Under the pieces are notes generated by a model that was not told the origin of the DNA, did no database searches, and saw only the letters and a list, made by a program, of their open reading frames with translations. Positions 34,652-42,132 of a stretch of 42,954 nucleotides of DNA are shown in pieces. Positions within the stretch are counted from its first letter, which is position 1. Every line of letters starts with the position of its first letter. The stretch comes from JBBQXK01 sp052387255. GTDB lineage: Bacteria > Pseudomonadota > Alphaproteobacteria > Rhodobacterales > Rhodobacteraceae. The position numbers were made by a program, and so were the translations under genes. The stretch lies in contig JBQTJI010000088.1 in the NCBI GenBank assembly GCA_052387255.1, positions 1 through 42,954 on the forward strand, read 5' to 3'.

Positions 34652-34957
34652 TCAAGGCCTGGTGGCCCATCCATCATTGTCGATCAGCGCCTTGATCCGC
34701 GCCGTGTCATGTTCCGCTTCCAGGCGGGCCGCCTCGGCGGTCGCCACGGCGTCGGGTTCGCCGTCCACCTCGTAGGGCGGCGCTTTGCGCCATTCGGCGA
34801 GATAGGCATCGTCGCCCTTGGCACCAACCTTCATGGCGCAGCGGTCGATGGCCTGCTCGAACCGTTCGGGCAGTTGCACCTTCGAGGCGCGCCGCCCCTT
34901 GCCCACGATCACCTGGGCCGGGATGTCGCGCCAGTAGACCACCGTGACCTCGGGCAC
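34652..34957 (-). CDS. 'virulence factor' family protein (PF13769-like), one-carbon operon
   Basis: A 101-residue protein whose family carries the misleading name 'virulence factor'. I start it with GTG at 34957 (product MPEVTVVYWRDIPAQV) because AGGGGA lies seven bases upstream and homologues begin there; the frame reaches 35089 but that part is leader DNA. Conserved-looking blocks are TVVYWRDIPAQVIVGKGR and LPERFEQAIDRCAMKVGA. The acidic C-terminal half is variable. It is followed 20 bases later by the methylene-THF reductase-like gene, so a role in the folate/corrinoid methyl pathway is the best guess. Confidence 0.8.
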   Translation of the reverse strand: MPEVTVVYWRDIPAQVIVGKGRRASKVQLPERFEQAIDRCAMKVGAKGDDAYLAEWRKAPPYEVDGEPDAVATAEAARLEAEHDTARIKALIDNDGWATRP

Positions 34958-35116
34958 CGCTGATTCCCCTTGTTGTCCTGGCCGTGGTTCTAGCGCCCGT
35001 TTGCGACAGGCAAGGCCGGTTTTCGACATGGGATGTCGCTGATGCGACGGGCCACCGGATCGTGCCGCTGCGTTGCAGAAGGGACGCAACGGCCTGCGGC
35101 AGAGTCGCCCTGGTGC

Positions 35117-36685
35117 CTAGCGCCGCTTGCCGAACAGCGTGCCCAGAACGCCGCGCACGATGGCCTGGCCCGAGCGGGTGCCCAACTGCCGGGCGAAGGA
35201 CTTGGCAAAGGTCTCGCCGATGCTGTCCGACCGGCCCGCGCGGGTGGTCGTGGTCTTGCGCGGCATCTTGGGGTCATAGCGGCGGGCGTTCCGGAACTCG
35301 CGGTCGGCATCCTCGGCCTGGGCCTCATCCGCCTCGGCCTTTGCCGCCTCGCCGGCCGCCGCCTCGGCCCGCGCGCGCAGTTTCTCGAAGGCGCTGTCGC
35401 GGTCGACGACGGCCTCGTACTTGCCGCGCAAGGGCGAGGCTGCGATCAGTCGGGCGCGCGTCGCGGGGTCGATGGGGCCGACCTGCGACGACGGGGGGCG
35501 GACCAGGGTGCGCTCGACGATGCCGGGAATGCCCTTGGCCTCGAGGAACGAGGTCACCGCCTCGCCCGTGCCGACCTCGCGGATGGCGGCGGCGGTGTCG
35601 AAGCGGGGGTTGGCGCGGTAGGTGGTGGCGGCCTTTTCCAGGTCCTTCTGGTCCTTGGGGGTGAATGCGCGCAGCGCGTGCTGCACACGGTTGCCCAGTT
35701 GCGCCAGGATGTCGTCGGGCACATCCGCCGGGCGCTGGCTGATGAAATAGATGCCGATGCCCTTGGACCGGATCAGCCGGGCGACCTGTTCGACCTTCTG
35801 CACCAGCGCTTTCGGCGCGTCGGTGAACAACAGATGCGCCTCGTCGAAGAAGAACACGAGTTTCGGCTTGTCGGGATCGCCCACCTCGGGCAGCACTTCG
35901 AACAGTTCCGACAGCAGCCACAGCAGGAAGGTGGCGTAGAGGCGCGGCGACTGCATCAGACGGTCGGCGGCCAGGATGTTGATGCGGCCCCGGCCATCGG
36001 GGGCCAGCATCATCATGTCGGCCAGATCGAGCGCGGGTTCGCCGAACAGCGCCGTGCCGCCCTGGTTTTCCAGCACCAGAAGACGGCGCTGGATCGCCCC
36101 GACCGAGGTACTTGAGACCAACCCGTAGCGCGCCCCGATGGCCTGGGCGTTCTCGGCGATGAAGGTCAGCATCGCCTGCAGGTCCTTCATGTCCAGAAGC
36201 GGCAGGCCTTCGTCGTCGGCCAGGGCGAAGGCCACGTTCATCACACCCTCTTGCGGCTCGGTCAGTTCCAGGAGGCGCGACAGCAGCAAGGGCCCCATCT
36301 CGGCCACCGTCGTGCGCACCGGATGGCCCTGCTGGCCGAACAGGTCCCAGAAGGTGACGGGGAAGGCCTGGTACTGCAGGTTAAGCCCGATGGTGGCGGA
36401 CCGCTTGGTGAAGGGGTCGTGCAGCTTGTGGGTGGGTGATCCGGTGACCGCGAGGCCCGACAGGTCGCCCTTCACGTCGGACAGGAAGACCGGAACGCCG
36501 GCGGCGGAAAACCCCTCGGCCAGGATCTGCAGGGTGATCGTCTTGCCGGTGCCGGTGGCCCCGGCGATCAGGCCGTGGCGGTTGCCGTAACCCAGGAGCA
36601 GGTTCTGCGCCGCGCCATAACCCTCACCGCCGCCGCCCACGAAAATCTGCGTCTGGGATTCCACGCGCCTGTCTCCACCAATCAT
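35117..36685 (-). CDS. HerA/DUF853-like ATPase (YjgR-type)
   Basis: A 522-residue P-loop ATPase of the FtsK/HerA superfamily. Walker A GATGTGKT spans residues 42-49, and Walker B ends in FFFDEAHLLF (Asp281, Glu282). A sensor-like ISQRPADVPDDILAQLGNRVQHALR follows. The C-terminal 120 residues are charged, with a Glu/Ala-rich likely coiled coil (about 425-465) and a basic tail. Related E. coli YjgR has no settled role; without a NurA partner gene nearby, DNA end-resection is not implied. It lies upstream of the one-carbon genes on the same strand but 159 bases away, so cotranscription is uncertain. Confidence 0.9.
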   Translation of the reverse strand: MIGGDRRVESQTQIFVGGGGEGYGAAQNLLLGYGNRHGLIAGATGTGKTITLQILAEGFSAAGVPVFLSDVKGDLSGLAVTGSPTHKLHDPFTKRSATIGLNLQYQAFPVTFWDLFGQQGHPVRTTVAEMGPLLLSRLLELTEPQEGVMNVAFALADDEGLPLLDMKDLQAMLTFIAENAQAIGARYGLVSSTSVGAIQRRLLVLENQGGTALFGEPALDLADMMMLAPDGRGRINILAADRLMQSPRLYATFLLWLLSELFEVLPEVGDPDKPKLVFFFDEAHLLFTDAPKALVQKVEQVARLIRSKGIGIYFISQRPADVPDDILAQLGNRVQHALRAFTPKDQKDLEKAATTYRANPRFDTAAAIREVGTGEAVTSFLEAKGIPGIVERTLVRPPSSQVGPIDPATRARLIAASPLRGKYEAVVDRDSAFEKLRARAEAAAGEAAKAEADEAQAEDADREFRNARRYDPKMPRKTTTTRAGRSDSIGETFAKSFARQLGTRSGQAIVRGVLGTLFGKRR

Positions 36686-36789
36686 CCGCCTTCAGGGAAA
36701 ATACATTGTTAACCCCATTGTGCCAGAGTGCATCTGTCCCGGCCCGCAGTGGCTTGCAGCCGGGGCGTGTTTCCTCCCTGTCGAACTGA

Positions 36790-36818
36790 CCGCGCCTTGA
36801 AAAGGCGCGGTTTTTTTT
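36790..36818 (+). terminator. strong intrinsic terminator, plus strand, without an upstream gene
   Basis: A perfect 9-bp stem, CCGCGCCTT (36790-36798) and AAGGCGCGG (36802-36810), has a three-base loop and is followed by eight T (36811-36818). It is a textbook rho-independent terminator for plus-strand transcripts only. No plus-strand gene ends in the 4 kb before it, which suggests an unannotated transcript of up to about 100 bases starting near or inside the start of the HerA-like gene. Confidence 0.85.
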
Positions 36819-36853
36819 CATGGATGGTTGCGTTAACAGCCCCGGAATCCCGG

Positions 36854-36883
36854 TTGACGGACGCCGCCCAAAAAGCGTAGCGT
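36854..36883 (+). promoter_or_regulatory. candidate promoter of a short plus-strand transcript
   Basis: TTGACG (36854-36859) and TAGCGT (36878-36883), 18 bases apart, resemble a housekeeping promoter. A transcript starting near 36890 would reach the hairpin at 36932-36955 after about 40 bases and pass through an A-rich stretch (GAGCAAAAACAACAGAC). Confidence 0.35.
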
Positions 36884-36931
36884 CCCGGTCCATGACGTCG
36901 GCCAGTCCGACAGGGAGCAAAAACAACAGAC

Positions 36932-36955
36932 AAAGGGCCGGTTCGCCGGCCCTTT
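36932..36955. terminator. 10-bp stem, UUCG-loop hairpin, possibly bidirectional
   Basis: AAAGGGCCGG (36932-36941) and CCGGCCCTTT (36946-36955) form a perfect stem closed by TTCG. On the plus strand it ends in TTTCGC; on the minus strand it is followed by a T-rich stretch (GTCTGTTGTTTTTG). It can therefore terminate in either direction, with the minus-strand tail somewhat better. Confidence 0.65.
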
Positions 36956-37056
36956 CGCATCTCTGGCCCTTTTGCGGACCGGTTCATGCGCGAGATTGGC
37001 GGCAGGCCGTCGCGCGGGCGTGATGGCGGCGGGTCGGTACGCCGGCTTTTTCGGGC

Positions 37057-37084
37057 CTGACAGGTGCCGGCGTCCGTGCTAAAC
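37057..37084 (+). promoter_or_regulatory. candidate ialB promoter
   Basis: CTGACA (37057-37062) and CTAAAC (37079-37084) are separated by 16 bases and lie about 45 bases before the IalB start. They resemble -35 and -10 boxes. Transcription would start near 37091 and give a leader of about 38 bases. Confidence 0.35.
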
Positions 37085-37128
37085 GCCCCGGCAACCGCAA
37101 TTCGCTGCCCCTTTGCCCGGAACCGCCC

Positions 37129-37797
37129 ATGACCAGAACCACCTTGCTGACCGCGACCCTGCTTGTGCTGACGATGTCCCCGACGGTTTTCGCGCAGGAA
37201 GCGACGCCCCCGGTCGCACCCGCGACCGAGGTGCCCGCGACCGAGGCCCCCGCAACCGAAGCGCCCGCGACCGAGGCTCCTGCGACCACACCGACGACCG
37301 ACGACCTGGCGCTTGGCACCCCCGTGACCGAGGAGGACGGCATCGGCAGCACCTATGTCGAGGCCAAGCACGGCGACTGGGACCAGCGCTGCGTGCGCAC
37401 CGAGGACGGGTCGAACCCGTGCCAGCTGTACCAGCTGCTGCTGGACGCAACACAGAACCCGGTGGCCGAGTTCAGCGTGTTCGGCCTGCCGCCGGGCGGG
37501 CAGGCGGTGGCCGGGGCGACGGCCGTGGTGCCGCTGGAAACCCTGCTGACGGCCGAGGTGACGTTGCAGGTCGATGGCGGGGCGGCCAAGAAGTACCCCT
37601 ATTCCTGGTGCAGCCCGATCGGCTGCGTGTCGCGCATCGGCTTTACCGGTGACGAGCTGGCCGCCCTGAAGAAGGGCAACGTGGCCACGCTGACCATCGT
37701 GCCGGTGCAGGCCCCGGACCAGAAGGTGACGGTGTCGATCTCGCTCAAGGGGTTCACGGCGGGATATGACGCGGTGAACGCGGCCAACGCGAACTGA
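37129..37797 (+). CDS. invasion-associated locus B (IalB) family periplasmic protein
   Basis: A 222-residue exported protein. A signal peptide (residues 1-22, ending TVFAQ) is followed by a low-complexity region (23-58) with tandem PATEA-type pentapeptides. The IalB domain (about 70-215) then has the typical GDWDQRCVRTEDGSNPCQLYQLL and WCSPIGCVSRIGF cysteine blocks; the two Cys pairs probably form disulfides. IalB-family proteins are widespread in non-pathogenic alphaproteobacteria, so the name does not imply invasion; their role is not settled. The gene converges on the ketosynthase gene across a long inverted repeat. Confidence 0.88.
   Translation: MTRTTLLTATLLVLTMSPTVFAQEATPPVAPATEVPATEAPATEAPATEAPATTPTTDDLALGTPVTEEDGIGSTYVEAKHGDWDQRCVRTEDGSNPCQLYQLLLDATQNPVAEFSVFGLPPGGQAVAGATAVVPLETLLTAEVTLQVDGGAAKKYPYSWCSPIGCVSRIGFTGDELAALKKGNVATLTIVPVQAPDQKVTVSISLKGFTAGYDAVNAANAN
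37219..37293 (+). repeat. 15-bp tandem repeat encoding PATEA pentapeptides
   Basis: Four consecutive 15-base units (37219, 37234, 37249 and 37264) encode PATEV, PATEA, PATEA and PATEA, followed by a degenerate fifth unit (PATTP). Units two and four are nearly identical, unit three differs at several wobble bases. The array lies just after the IalB signal peptide. Confidence 0.85.
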
Positions 37798-37802
37798 GGG
37801 AC

Positions 37803-37864
37803 GAGTCGGGGCAAGCCCCGACCTACAGGTTGTGCGGGGTGTAGGTCGGGGCTTGCCCCGACTC
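37803..37864. terminator. 25-bp perfect inverted repeat between convergent genes
   Basis: Arms 37803-37827 and 37840-37864 are exact reverse complements over 25 bases with a 12-base loop. Each arm itself contains the palindrome TCGGGGCAAGCCCCGA. It begins six bases after the IalB stop and ends seven bases before the ketosynthase stop. The plus strand continues with TTTT. It should end transcription in both directions. Its nested palindromes suggest a mobile repeat rather than an ordinary terminator. Confidence 0.85.
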
Positions 37865-37870
37865 TTTTCC

Positions 37871-39079
37871 CTACACCCGCCGAAGCGCGATCACCGCATT
37901 GAGGCCGCCGAAGGCAAAGGCGTTGGACAGCACGACGTCGACGCGGGCCCGTCGCGCCACGTTCGGCACCACGTCGAGCGCGCATTCGGGGTCGGGTTCC
38001 TCGTAGCCGATGGTGGGGGCGATCACCCCTTCGGTCAAGGCCATCAGGCAGGCCAGAAGCTCGACCGCCCCGGTGCCGCCGATCAGGTGCCCGTGCATGG
38101 ATTTCGTGGAACTGATCATCAGCCGGTCGGCGTGGTGGCCGAAGGCATGGGCCACGGCGGCGCATTCGGTCTTGTCGTTGGCCGCCGTGCCGGTGCCGTG
38201 GGCGTTGATGTAGCCCACATCCTCGGGGTTCACCTGCGCGTCGCGCAAGGCCCCGGTGATCGCGCGTTCCGCCCCCTGGGCCGAGGGCATCACGATGTCG
38301 GCGGCGTCGGACGACATGGCGAACCCGATCACCTCGGCCAGGACCTGCGCCCCACGCGCGCGGGCGTGGTCGTAGTCCTCGAAGACAAAGACGCCCGCGC
38401 CCTCGCCCTGCACCATGCCGTTGCGGTTCAGACTGAAAGGCCGACAGGCGTCCTTGGACATGACGCGCAACCCTTCCCACGCCTTGATGCCGCCGAAGCA
38501 CAGCATCGCCTCGGACCCGCCGGTGATCATCACCTTGGCGGCCCCGGCGCGCACCATCTGGAAGGCCAGACCCATGGCGTGGTTCGAACTGGCGCAGGCG
38601 GTCGAGACGCTGAAGGTCGGCCCCCTCAGGTGCCACTCCATGCTGACGTGGCTGGCGGCGGCATTGTTCATCAGGCGCGGGATGACGAAGGGGTGGACGC
38701 GGTTCTTGCCCTCTTCGTAGACGGCGCGATAGTTCTCGTCCCAGGTGTTCACGCCGCCCCCGGCGGTGCCAAGGACCACGCCCGATTCGAGGCCGAGCCG
38801 CCCGGTGAAATCCAGGCCGGACTGGGTGATGGCCTGGCGCGCGGCCAGAAGCGTGAACTGCGTGAACTTGTCGTAGAGCACGATCTGCTGGCGGTTGAAA
38901 TGCGCCTCGGGGTCCCAGCCATGCACCTGGCCGCCGATGGCGATGGACAGCCGTTCCTTGTCGCGGAAATCCAGCGGCGTGATGCCGCAGCGCCCCTCTG
39001 CCAGCGCGGCGTAGGTGCCGGGCACATCCTGCGCCAGGGCGTTGATCGTGCCCGCCCCGGTGATGACGACGCGCCTCAT
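37871..39079 (-). CDS. beta-ketoacyl-ACP synthase, FabF/NodE-like
   Basis: Condenses an acyl chain with malonyl-ACP. ATG 39079 gives 402 residues and overlaps the ACP stop (ATGA); the frame reaching 39589 is a shadow. The Cys-His-His triad is intact: Cys162 in TACASSNH, His294 in AHGTGT and His331 in SMHGHLIGG. Several positions differ from housekeeping FabF (AHGTGTAANDKTE for AHGTSTPLGDKTE, NAFAFGGLNAV for NSFGFGGTNA), as in NodE-like specialised synthases. It is the last gene of an operon with an L,D-transpeptidase, LpxD and an ACP. It probably makes a particular 3-oxoacyl chain on that ACP; chain length is not readable. Confidence 0.88.
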   Translation of the reverse strand: MRRVVITGAGTINALAQDVPGTYAALAEGRCGITPLDFRDKERLSIAIGGQVHGWDPEAHFNRQQIVLYDKFTQFTLLAARQAITQSGLDFTGRLGLESGVVLGTAGGGVNTWDENYRAVYEEGKNRVHPFVIPRLMNNAAASHVSMEWHLRGPTFSVSTACASSNHAMGLAFQMVRAGAAKVMITGGSEAMLCFGGIKAWEGLRVMSKDACRPFSLNRNGMVQGEGAGVFVFEDYDHARARGAQVLAEVIGFAMSSDAADIVMPSAQGAERAITGALRDAQVNPEDVGYINAHGTGTAANDKTECAAVAHAFGHHADRLMISSTKSMHGHLIGGTGAVELLACLMALTEGVIAPTIGYEEPDPECALDVVPNVARRARVDVVLSNAFAFGGLNAVIALRRV

Positions 39080-39342
39080 GCGCCCTTTGCCGCCACCAGC
39101 CCCTCGACCGCCGCGATCACGGCCCCCACCGACGAGATGTCGAAATCGCTTTGCGCCGGGTCGTTGGCGTTGAACGGCACCTGGATGTCGAAGGCCTCTT
39201 CGATGGCGAAGATCGATTCGACCAGGCCCAGGCTGTCGATGCCCAGTTCCTCCAGCGTCGCCTCGGGTTTCACGTCGGCCACATCCAGCACCGCCAGTTC
39301 GGCAATGATCGCGATCACCTTGTGCGCTACGTCTTGCGTCAT
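39076..39342 (-). CDS. specialised acyl carrier protein, NodF-like
   Basis: An 88-residue ACP with the phosphopantetheine site in LEELGIDSLGLVES (Ser37). The sequence after the site (SIFAIEEAFDIQVPFNANDP ... VGAVIAAVEGLV) resembles NodF more than housekeeping AcpP: the GIDSLGL core, an N/D-rich insert and a final V-x-GLL-like helix. It is therefore probably not the general fatty acid carrier. It starts 33 bases after lpxD and overlaps the ketosynthase start by ATGA, so ACP and synthase are likely made in fixed proportion. Confidence 0.9.
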   Translation of the reverse strand: MTQDVAHKVIAIIAELAVLDVADVKPEATLEELGIDSLGLVESIFAIEEAFDIQVPFNANDPAQSDFDISSVGAVIAAVEGLVAAKGA

Positions 39343-39375
39343 CGGTCCGCTCCTGTGGCCGTCTCGGGGCGTGGT

Positions 39376-40458
39376 TTAGTCGGTCCCGTCGGTGTTGGGA
39401 ACCGCTTTCTTGAGGCGGTCCATCAGGCGCGGCAGGCGGCGCAGCGCCTTCTGCATCTCGACATGCGTGTCCATCTTCACCGCCGGATATCCCAGCAGGA
39501 CGCGGCCGGCGGGGGCGTTGGTGAAGATCTTGGTCGCGCCCCCGGCAATCACGTCGTCGCCGACAAAGATGTTGTCGTTGACGCCGCATTGCCCGCCCAG
39601 CACCACCCGGTCACCGATGCGCGCCGACCCGGCGATGCCCACCTGTCCGCAGAGCAGGCAGTCGCGGCCCACGGTCACGTTGTGGCCGACGTGCACCAGG
39701 TTGTCCAGTTTCGTGCCGTCACCGATGACGGTGTCGCGGATGGTGCCCCGGTCGATGCAGGCATTGGCCCCGATTTCCACATCATCGCCGATGGTGACGG
39801 CCCCGAGCGAGTGAATCCGGGTCCAGCGTTGTTCGTGGATTTCGCTGCGTTTCCCGAGGGTTTGGCGGATTTCCTCAACCCCCGATGCCTCGGGCGTGAC
39901 GAAACTGAACCCGTCCGCGCCGATCACCGCGCCGGGCTGGCAGATGAAGCGGTTGCCGATGGTGACGCGCGCGCCGATCCGGGCGCCCTGCAGGATCAGG
40001 GCGTCGGCACCGATCCGCGCGCCGTCCCCGATGGACACATGGGCGGCGATGCGGGCGCGCGGGCCGATCACCGCACCCGCGCCGATGGTGACGAAGGGGC
40101 CGATGGCGGCCCCGTCGCCGATCTGCGCCGAAGGATCGATCACCGTCATGGGGTGGATGCCCGGCGCGATGCCCGGCCCCGGGTCCAGCGCCCGCGTGAT
40201 CCCGGCCATGGCCAGACGTGCGCGGGGGGCAAAGATGGCGGCCTTCAATCCCATCGACCGCCAGTCGGCACCGGGCCACAGCACCGCGGCCTGTGCCTTG
40301 CCCTGAGCGATCCCGGAGGCATAGCGCGGGTCCATCGCCAGGGCGATCTGGTGCGGCCCCGCCGCCGCCGGTTCGGCGGCCCCGGTCACCGCCAGCGACA
40401 CCTCGCCCACGGCCTCGGCCCCGATGGCGGCGGCGATCTGGGCAATCGTATGGGGCAT
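39376..40458 (-). CDS. lpxD: UDP-3-O-acylglucosamine N-acyltransferase (LpxD)
   Basis: Adds the amide-linked acyl chain to UDP-3-O-acyl-glucosamine from acyl-ACP, a lipid A step at the inner membrane. The 360-residue length is normal. The N-terminal uridine-binding domain (about 1-100) is followed by a left-handed beta-helix of I/V-G-x4 hexapeptides (about 105-320), with the catalytic histidine in HVGHNV (His259) and the GADGF block. A C-terminal helix follows. The usual lpxD neighbours (bamA, fabZ, lpxA) are absent; here it is linked to an ACP and a ketosynthase. It could be a second, specialised LpxD. Confidence 0.9.
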   Translation of the reverse strand: MPHTIAQIAAAIGAEAVGEVSLAVTGAAEPAAAGPHQIALAMDPRYASGIAQGKAQAAVLWPGADWRSMGLKAAIFAPRARLAMAGITRALDPGPGIAPGIHPMTVIDPSAQIGDGAAIGPFVTIGAGAVIGPRARIAAHVSIGDGARIGADALILQGARIGARVTIGNRFICQPGAVIGADGFSFVTPEASGVEEIRQTLGKRSEIHEQRWTRIHSLGAVTIGDDVEIGANACIDRGTIRDTVIGDGTKLDNLVHVGHNVTVGRDCLLCGQVGIAGSARIGDRVVLGGQCGVNDNIFVGDDVIAGGATKIFTNAPAGRVLLGYPAVKMDTHVEMQKALRRLPRLMDRLKKAVPNTDGTD

Positions 40459-40488
40459 CGGCCGTCTCCCGCGAACCTCGCGGGGGAC

Positions 40489-42132
40489 TTATCCCTCTTC
40501 CCCGGTTCCCGCCACCCCGGCCTTGATCAGGGCCGCATGGATCTGCGCGTCGCGGCCATAGCTGTCGCGGCGGTACTGCATGCGGCCCTTCGAGTCGGGG
40601 AAGGCCGTCCGGTAATCCAGATGCACGGGAACCGGCGGCGTCAGCGCCATGCGTTCCTGCCGTCCGCTGTCCAGCACGTCGTTGAACGCCTTTTTCGGAT
40701 CGGCCGCTTGCCGCGACAACAGTTCGTAGGCGAAATCGAACGGCTCGGCCAGCCGCACGCAGCCGTTCGAGATGTCGCGCGTCTCCTTGACGAACAGCTC
40801 TTTCTGCGGCGTGTCGTGCAGGTAGATCGCATAGGGGTTCGGGAACATGAACTTGACCTTGCCCAGCGCGTTGCCGTCGCCCGGCGACTGGCGGATCGAG
40901 AAGGGAAAGTTCGACGCCGAATAGGCGCTGAAATCGACCGACCCGCGTTTCACCACGCGGCCTCGCCTGTCGGTGATGGTCAGGTGGCTCAGGGCGTTCG
41001 GGTTGGCCTGCAGCCGGGGCAGGTAGTCGCGCCGGATGATGCCGGGGGGGACGGTCCAGTCGGGGTTCAGTTCCATGTAGGTCATCATGTGGCTGAACTC
41101 GGGCGTGCTCTTTTCGTCCCCGCGCTCGCCGACGATGGCGCGGGTGCTGAAGGTCACGCGCCCGTCGTCGATGATCTTGGCGGTGAAGTCCGCGAGGTTC
41201 ACCCAGATGTGCCGCCGCCCCCGGTCGATGTTCGACCAGCGTTCCCGCTCCATCGCGACCAGCACGGCGCGCAGGCGCATCCCGGGGCCGACGTTCAGCT
41301 CGCGGATCGTCGATTCGCCCGCGACGCCGTCGGCATTCAGCCCGTGGTCCGCCTGGAACGCCCGCACTGCGCGGCCCACGCGGGCGTCGTAGGTGGCCAG
41401 CGCGTTCGGGGCGAGGTAGCCCATCGCCACCAGCCGGTCGCGCAGCGCCAGGAACGCCGGGCCGGTCGCACCGGGTTCCAGCCGCGTGGCCGGCACCTCG
41501 GCCCCCCAAGCCCCGGTCGCCACGGCACGCTGCAGGGCGAAATGCGCCTTCATCAGTTGCGCATATTCCTGCGAGGCGGGCGGGAGTGCTGCAAGAAACG
41601 TCACGGGCGAGGGGGCGGCGGCAAAGGCGTTCAGGTTGGCGCGGCGGTCGCGCACCGGCACCTCGCGCTTGATCGCGGGGTTGACGGTCGCGGGCACCAG
41701 CGCACCCGTCTGCACGTCGCGGGCATAGTCGAGCAGTCCCCGCGTCATCGCCACCTCGACCCGGCCCCGGTCGCCCTCGGTCCGCGCGGCGCGCACGGCG
41801 GCGATCAGGTCGGCCGGCGCATAGCGCGCGCTCGGCAGCCCATGTGCCCCGGCCCCCGCCAGCGCCTGCAAGAGGGCCGCCCGGCGCGGGGCGTCGGCAG
41901 GCGTCGTCCACAGCGGGGCATAGCCGCGGTCGCGGTAGAACCCGGCGATGGCCTCATCCTCGGCCGCCGCCTCGGCAATCGCCGTGGCAAAGGCGCGGGC
42001 CTGTTCGGTGGGGGTGGCCTGCGTCGTCAGCGGCAGCACCTGCTGCGCCGCCAGCGGCGGCACGGCCACACCCAGCAGAAGCAGGGCCAGGGTCGCCACC
42101 AGCCGTGAACCGTGTGCCGGATCAATCCTCAT
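40489..42132 (-). CDS. L,D-transpeptidase of the YcbB/LdtD type
   Basis: Forms 3-3 (mDAP-mDAP) crosslinks in peptidoglycan. ATG 42132 (MRIDPAHGSRLV) with a GAGG ribosome site gives 547 residues starting with a signal peptide (VATLALLLLGVAVPPLAAQ); the longer frame is a shadow. A scaffold domain (about 55-200) precedes a peptidoglycan-binding domain (about 210-275, VRAFQADHGLNADGVAGEST). The YkuD catalytic domain (about 300-480) carries the HDTPQKELF histidine region and SNGCVRL with Cys458 and Arg460. The lpxD gene follows 30 bases after its stop, so peptidoglycan and lipid A functions share an operon. It is divergent from a MepK-like gene. Confidence 0.92.
   Translation of the reverse strand: MRIDPAHGSRLVATLALLLLGVAVPPLAAQQVLPLTTQATPTEQARAFATAIAEAAAEDEAIAGFYRDRGYAPLWTTPADAPRRAALLQALAGAGAHGLPSARYAPADLIAAVRAARTEGDRGRVEVAMTRGLLDYARDVQTGALVPATVNPAIKREVPVRDRRANLNAFAAAPSPVTFLAALPPASQEYAQLMKAHFALQRAVATGAWGAEVPATRLEPGATGPAFLALRDRLVAMGYLAPNALATYDARVGRAVRAFQADHGLNADGVAGESTIRELNVGPGMRLRAVLVAMERERWSNIDRGRRHIWVNLADFTAKIIDDGRVTFSTRAIVGERGDEKSTPEFSHMMTYMELNPDWTVPPGIIRRDYLPRLQANPNALSHLTITDRRGRVVKRGSVDFSAYSASNFPFSIRQSPGDGNALGKVKFMFPNPYAIYLHDTPQKELFVKETRDISNGCVRLAEPFDFAYELLSRQAADPKKAFNDVLDSGRQERMALTPPVPVHLDYRTAFPDSKGRMQYRRDSYGRDAQIHAALIKAGVAGTGEEG

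Larger units (their letters stand above)
36686..37128. other. 443-base non-coding gap with orphan terminators
   Basis: The gap separates the divergent HerA-like and IalB genes and is unusually long for this window. It holds two strong GC hairpins (annotated separately), a TTGACG-N18-TAGCGT promoter-like pair (36854-36883) and a CTGACA-N16-CTAAAC pair close to ialB. The open frame at 36820-37023 has no ribosome site and no protein-like features. No tRNA or known riboswitch was recognised. Small RNA genes are plausible here. Confidence 0.6.

Noticed and set aside
34958..35116. Riboswitch (B12, SAM or SAH) upstream of the one-carbon operon
   Set aside because: I could not match any conserved riboswitch core; only a 5-bp CGACA/TGTCG inverted pair and a weak TTGCCT/TAGAAC pair are visible.
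36706..36840. Two GTTAAC sequences as CtrA sites
   Set aside because: Neither has the second TTAA half-site at the seven-base spacing of the full CtrA motif.
36820..37023. 67-codon plus-strand frame in the gap before ialB
   Set aside because: No ribosome site, it reads through the terminator-like hairpin, and the composition is not protein-like.
39151..42108. 985-codon plus-strand open frame antisense to ACP, lpxD and the L,D-transpeptidase
   Set aside because: It spans three recognisable genes and two intergenic gaps, and its product has no protein-like pattern.
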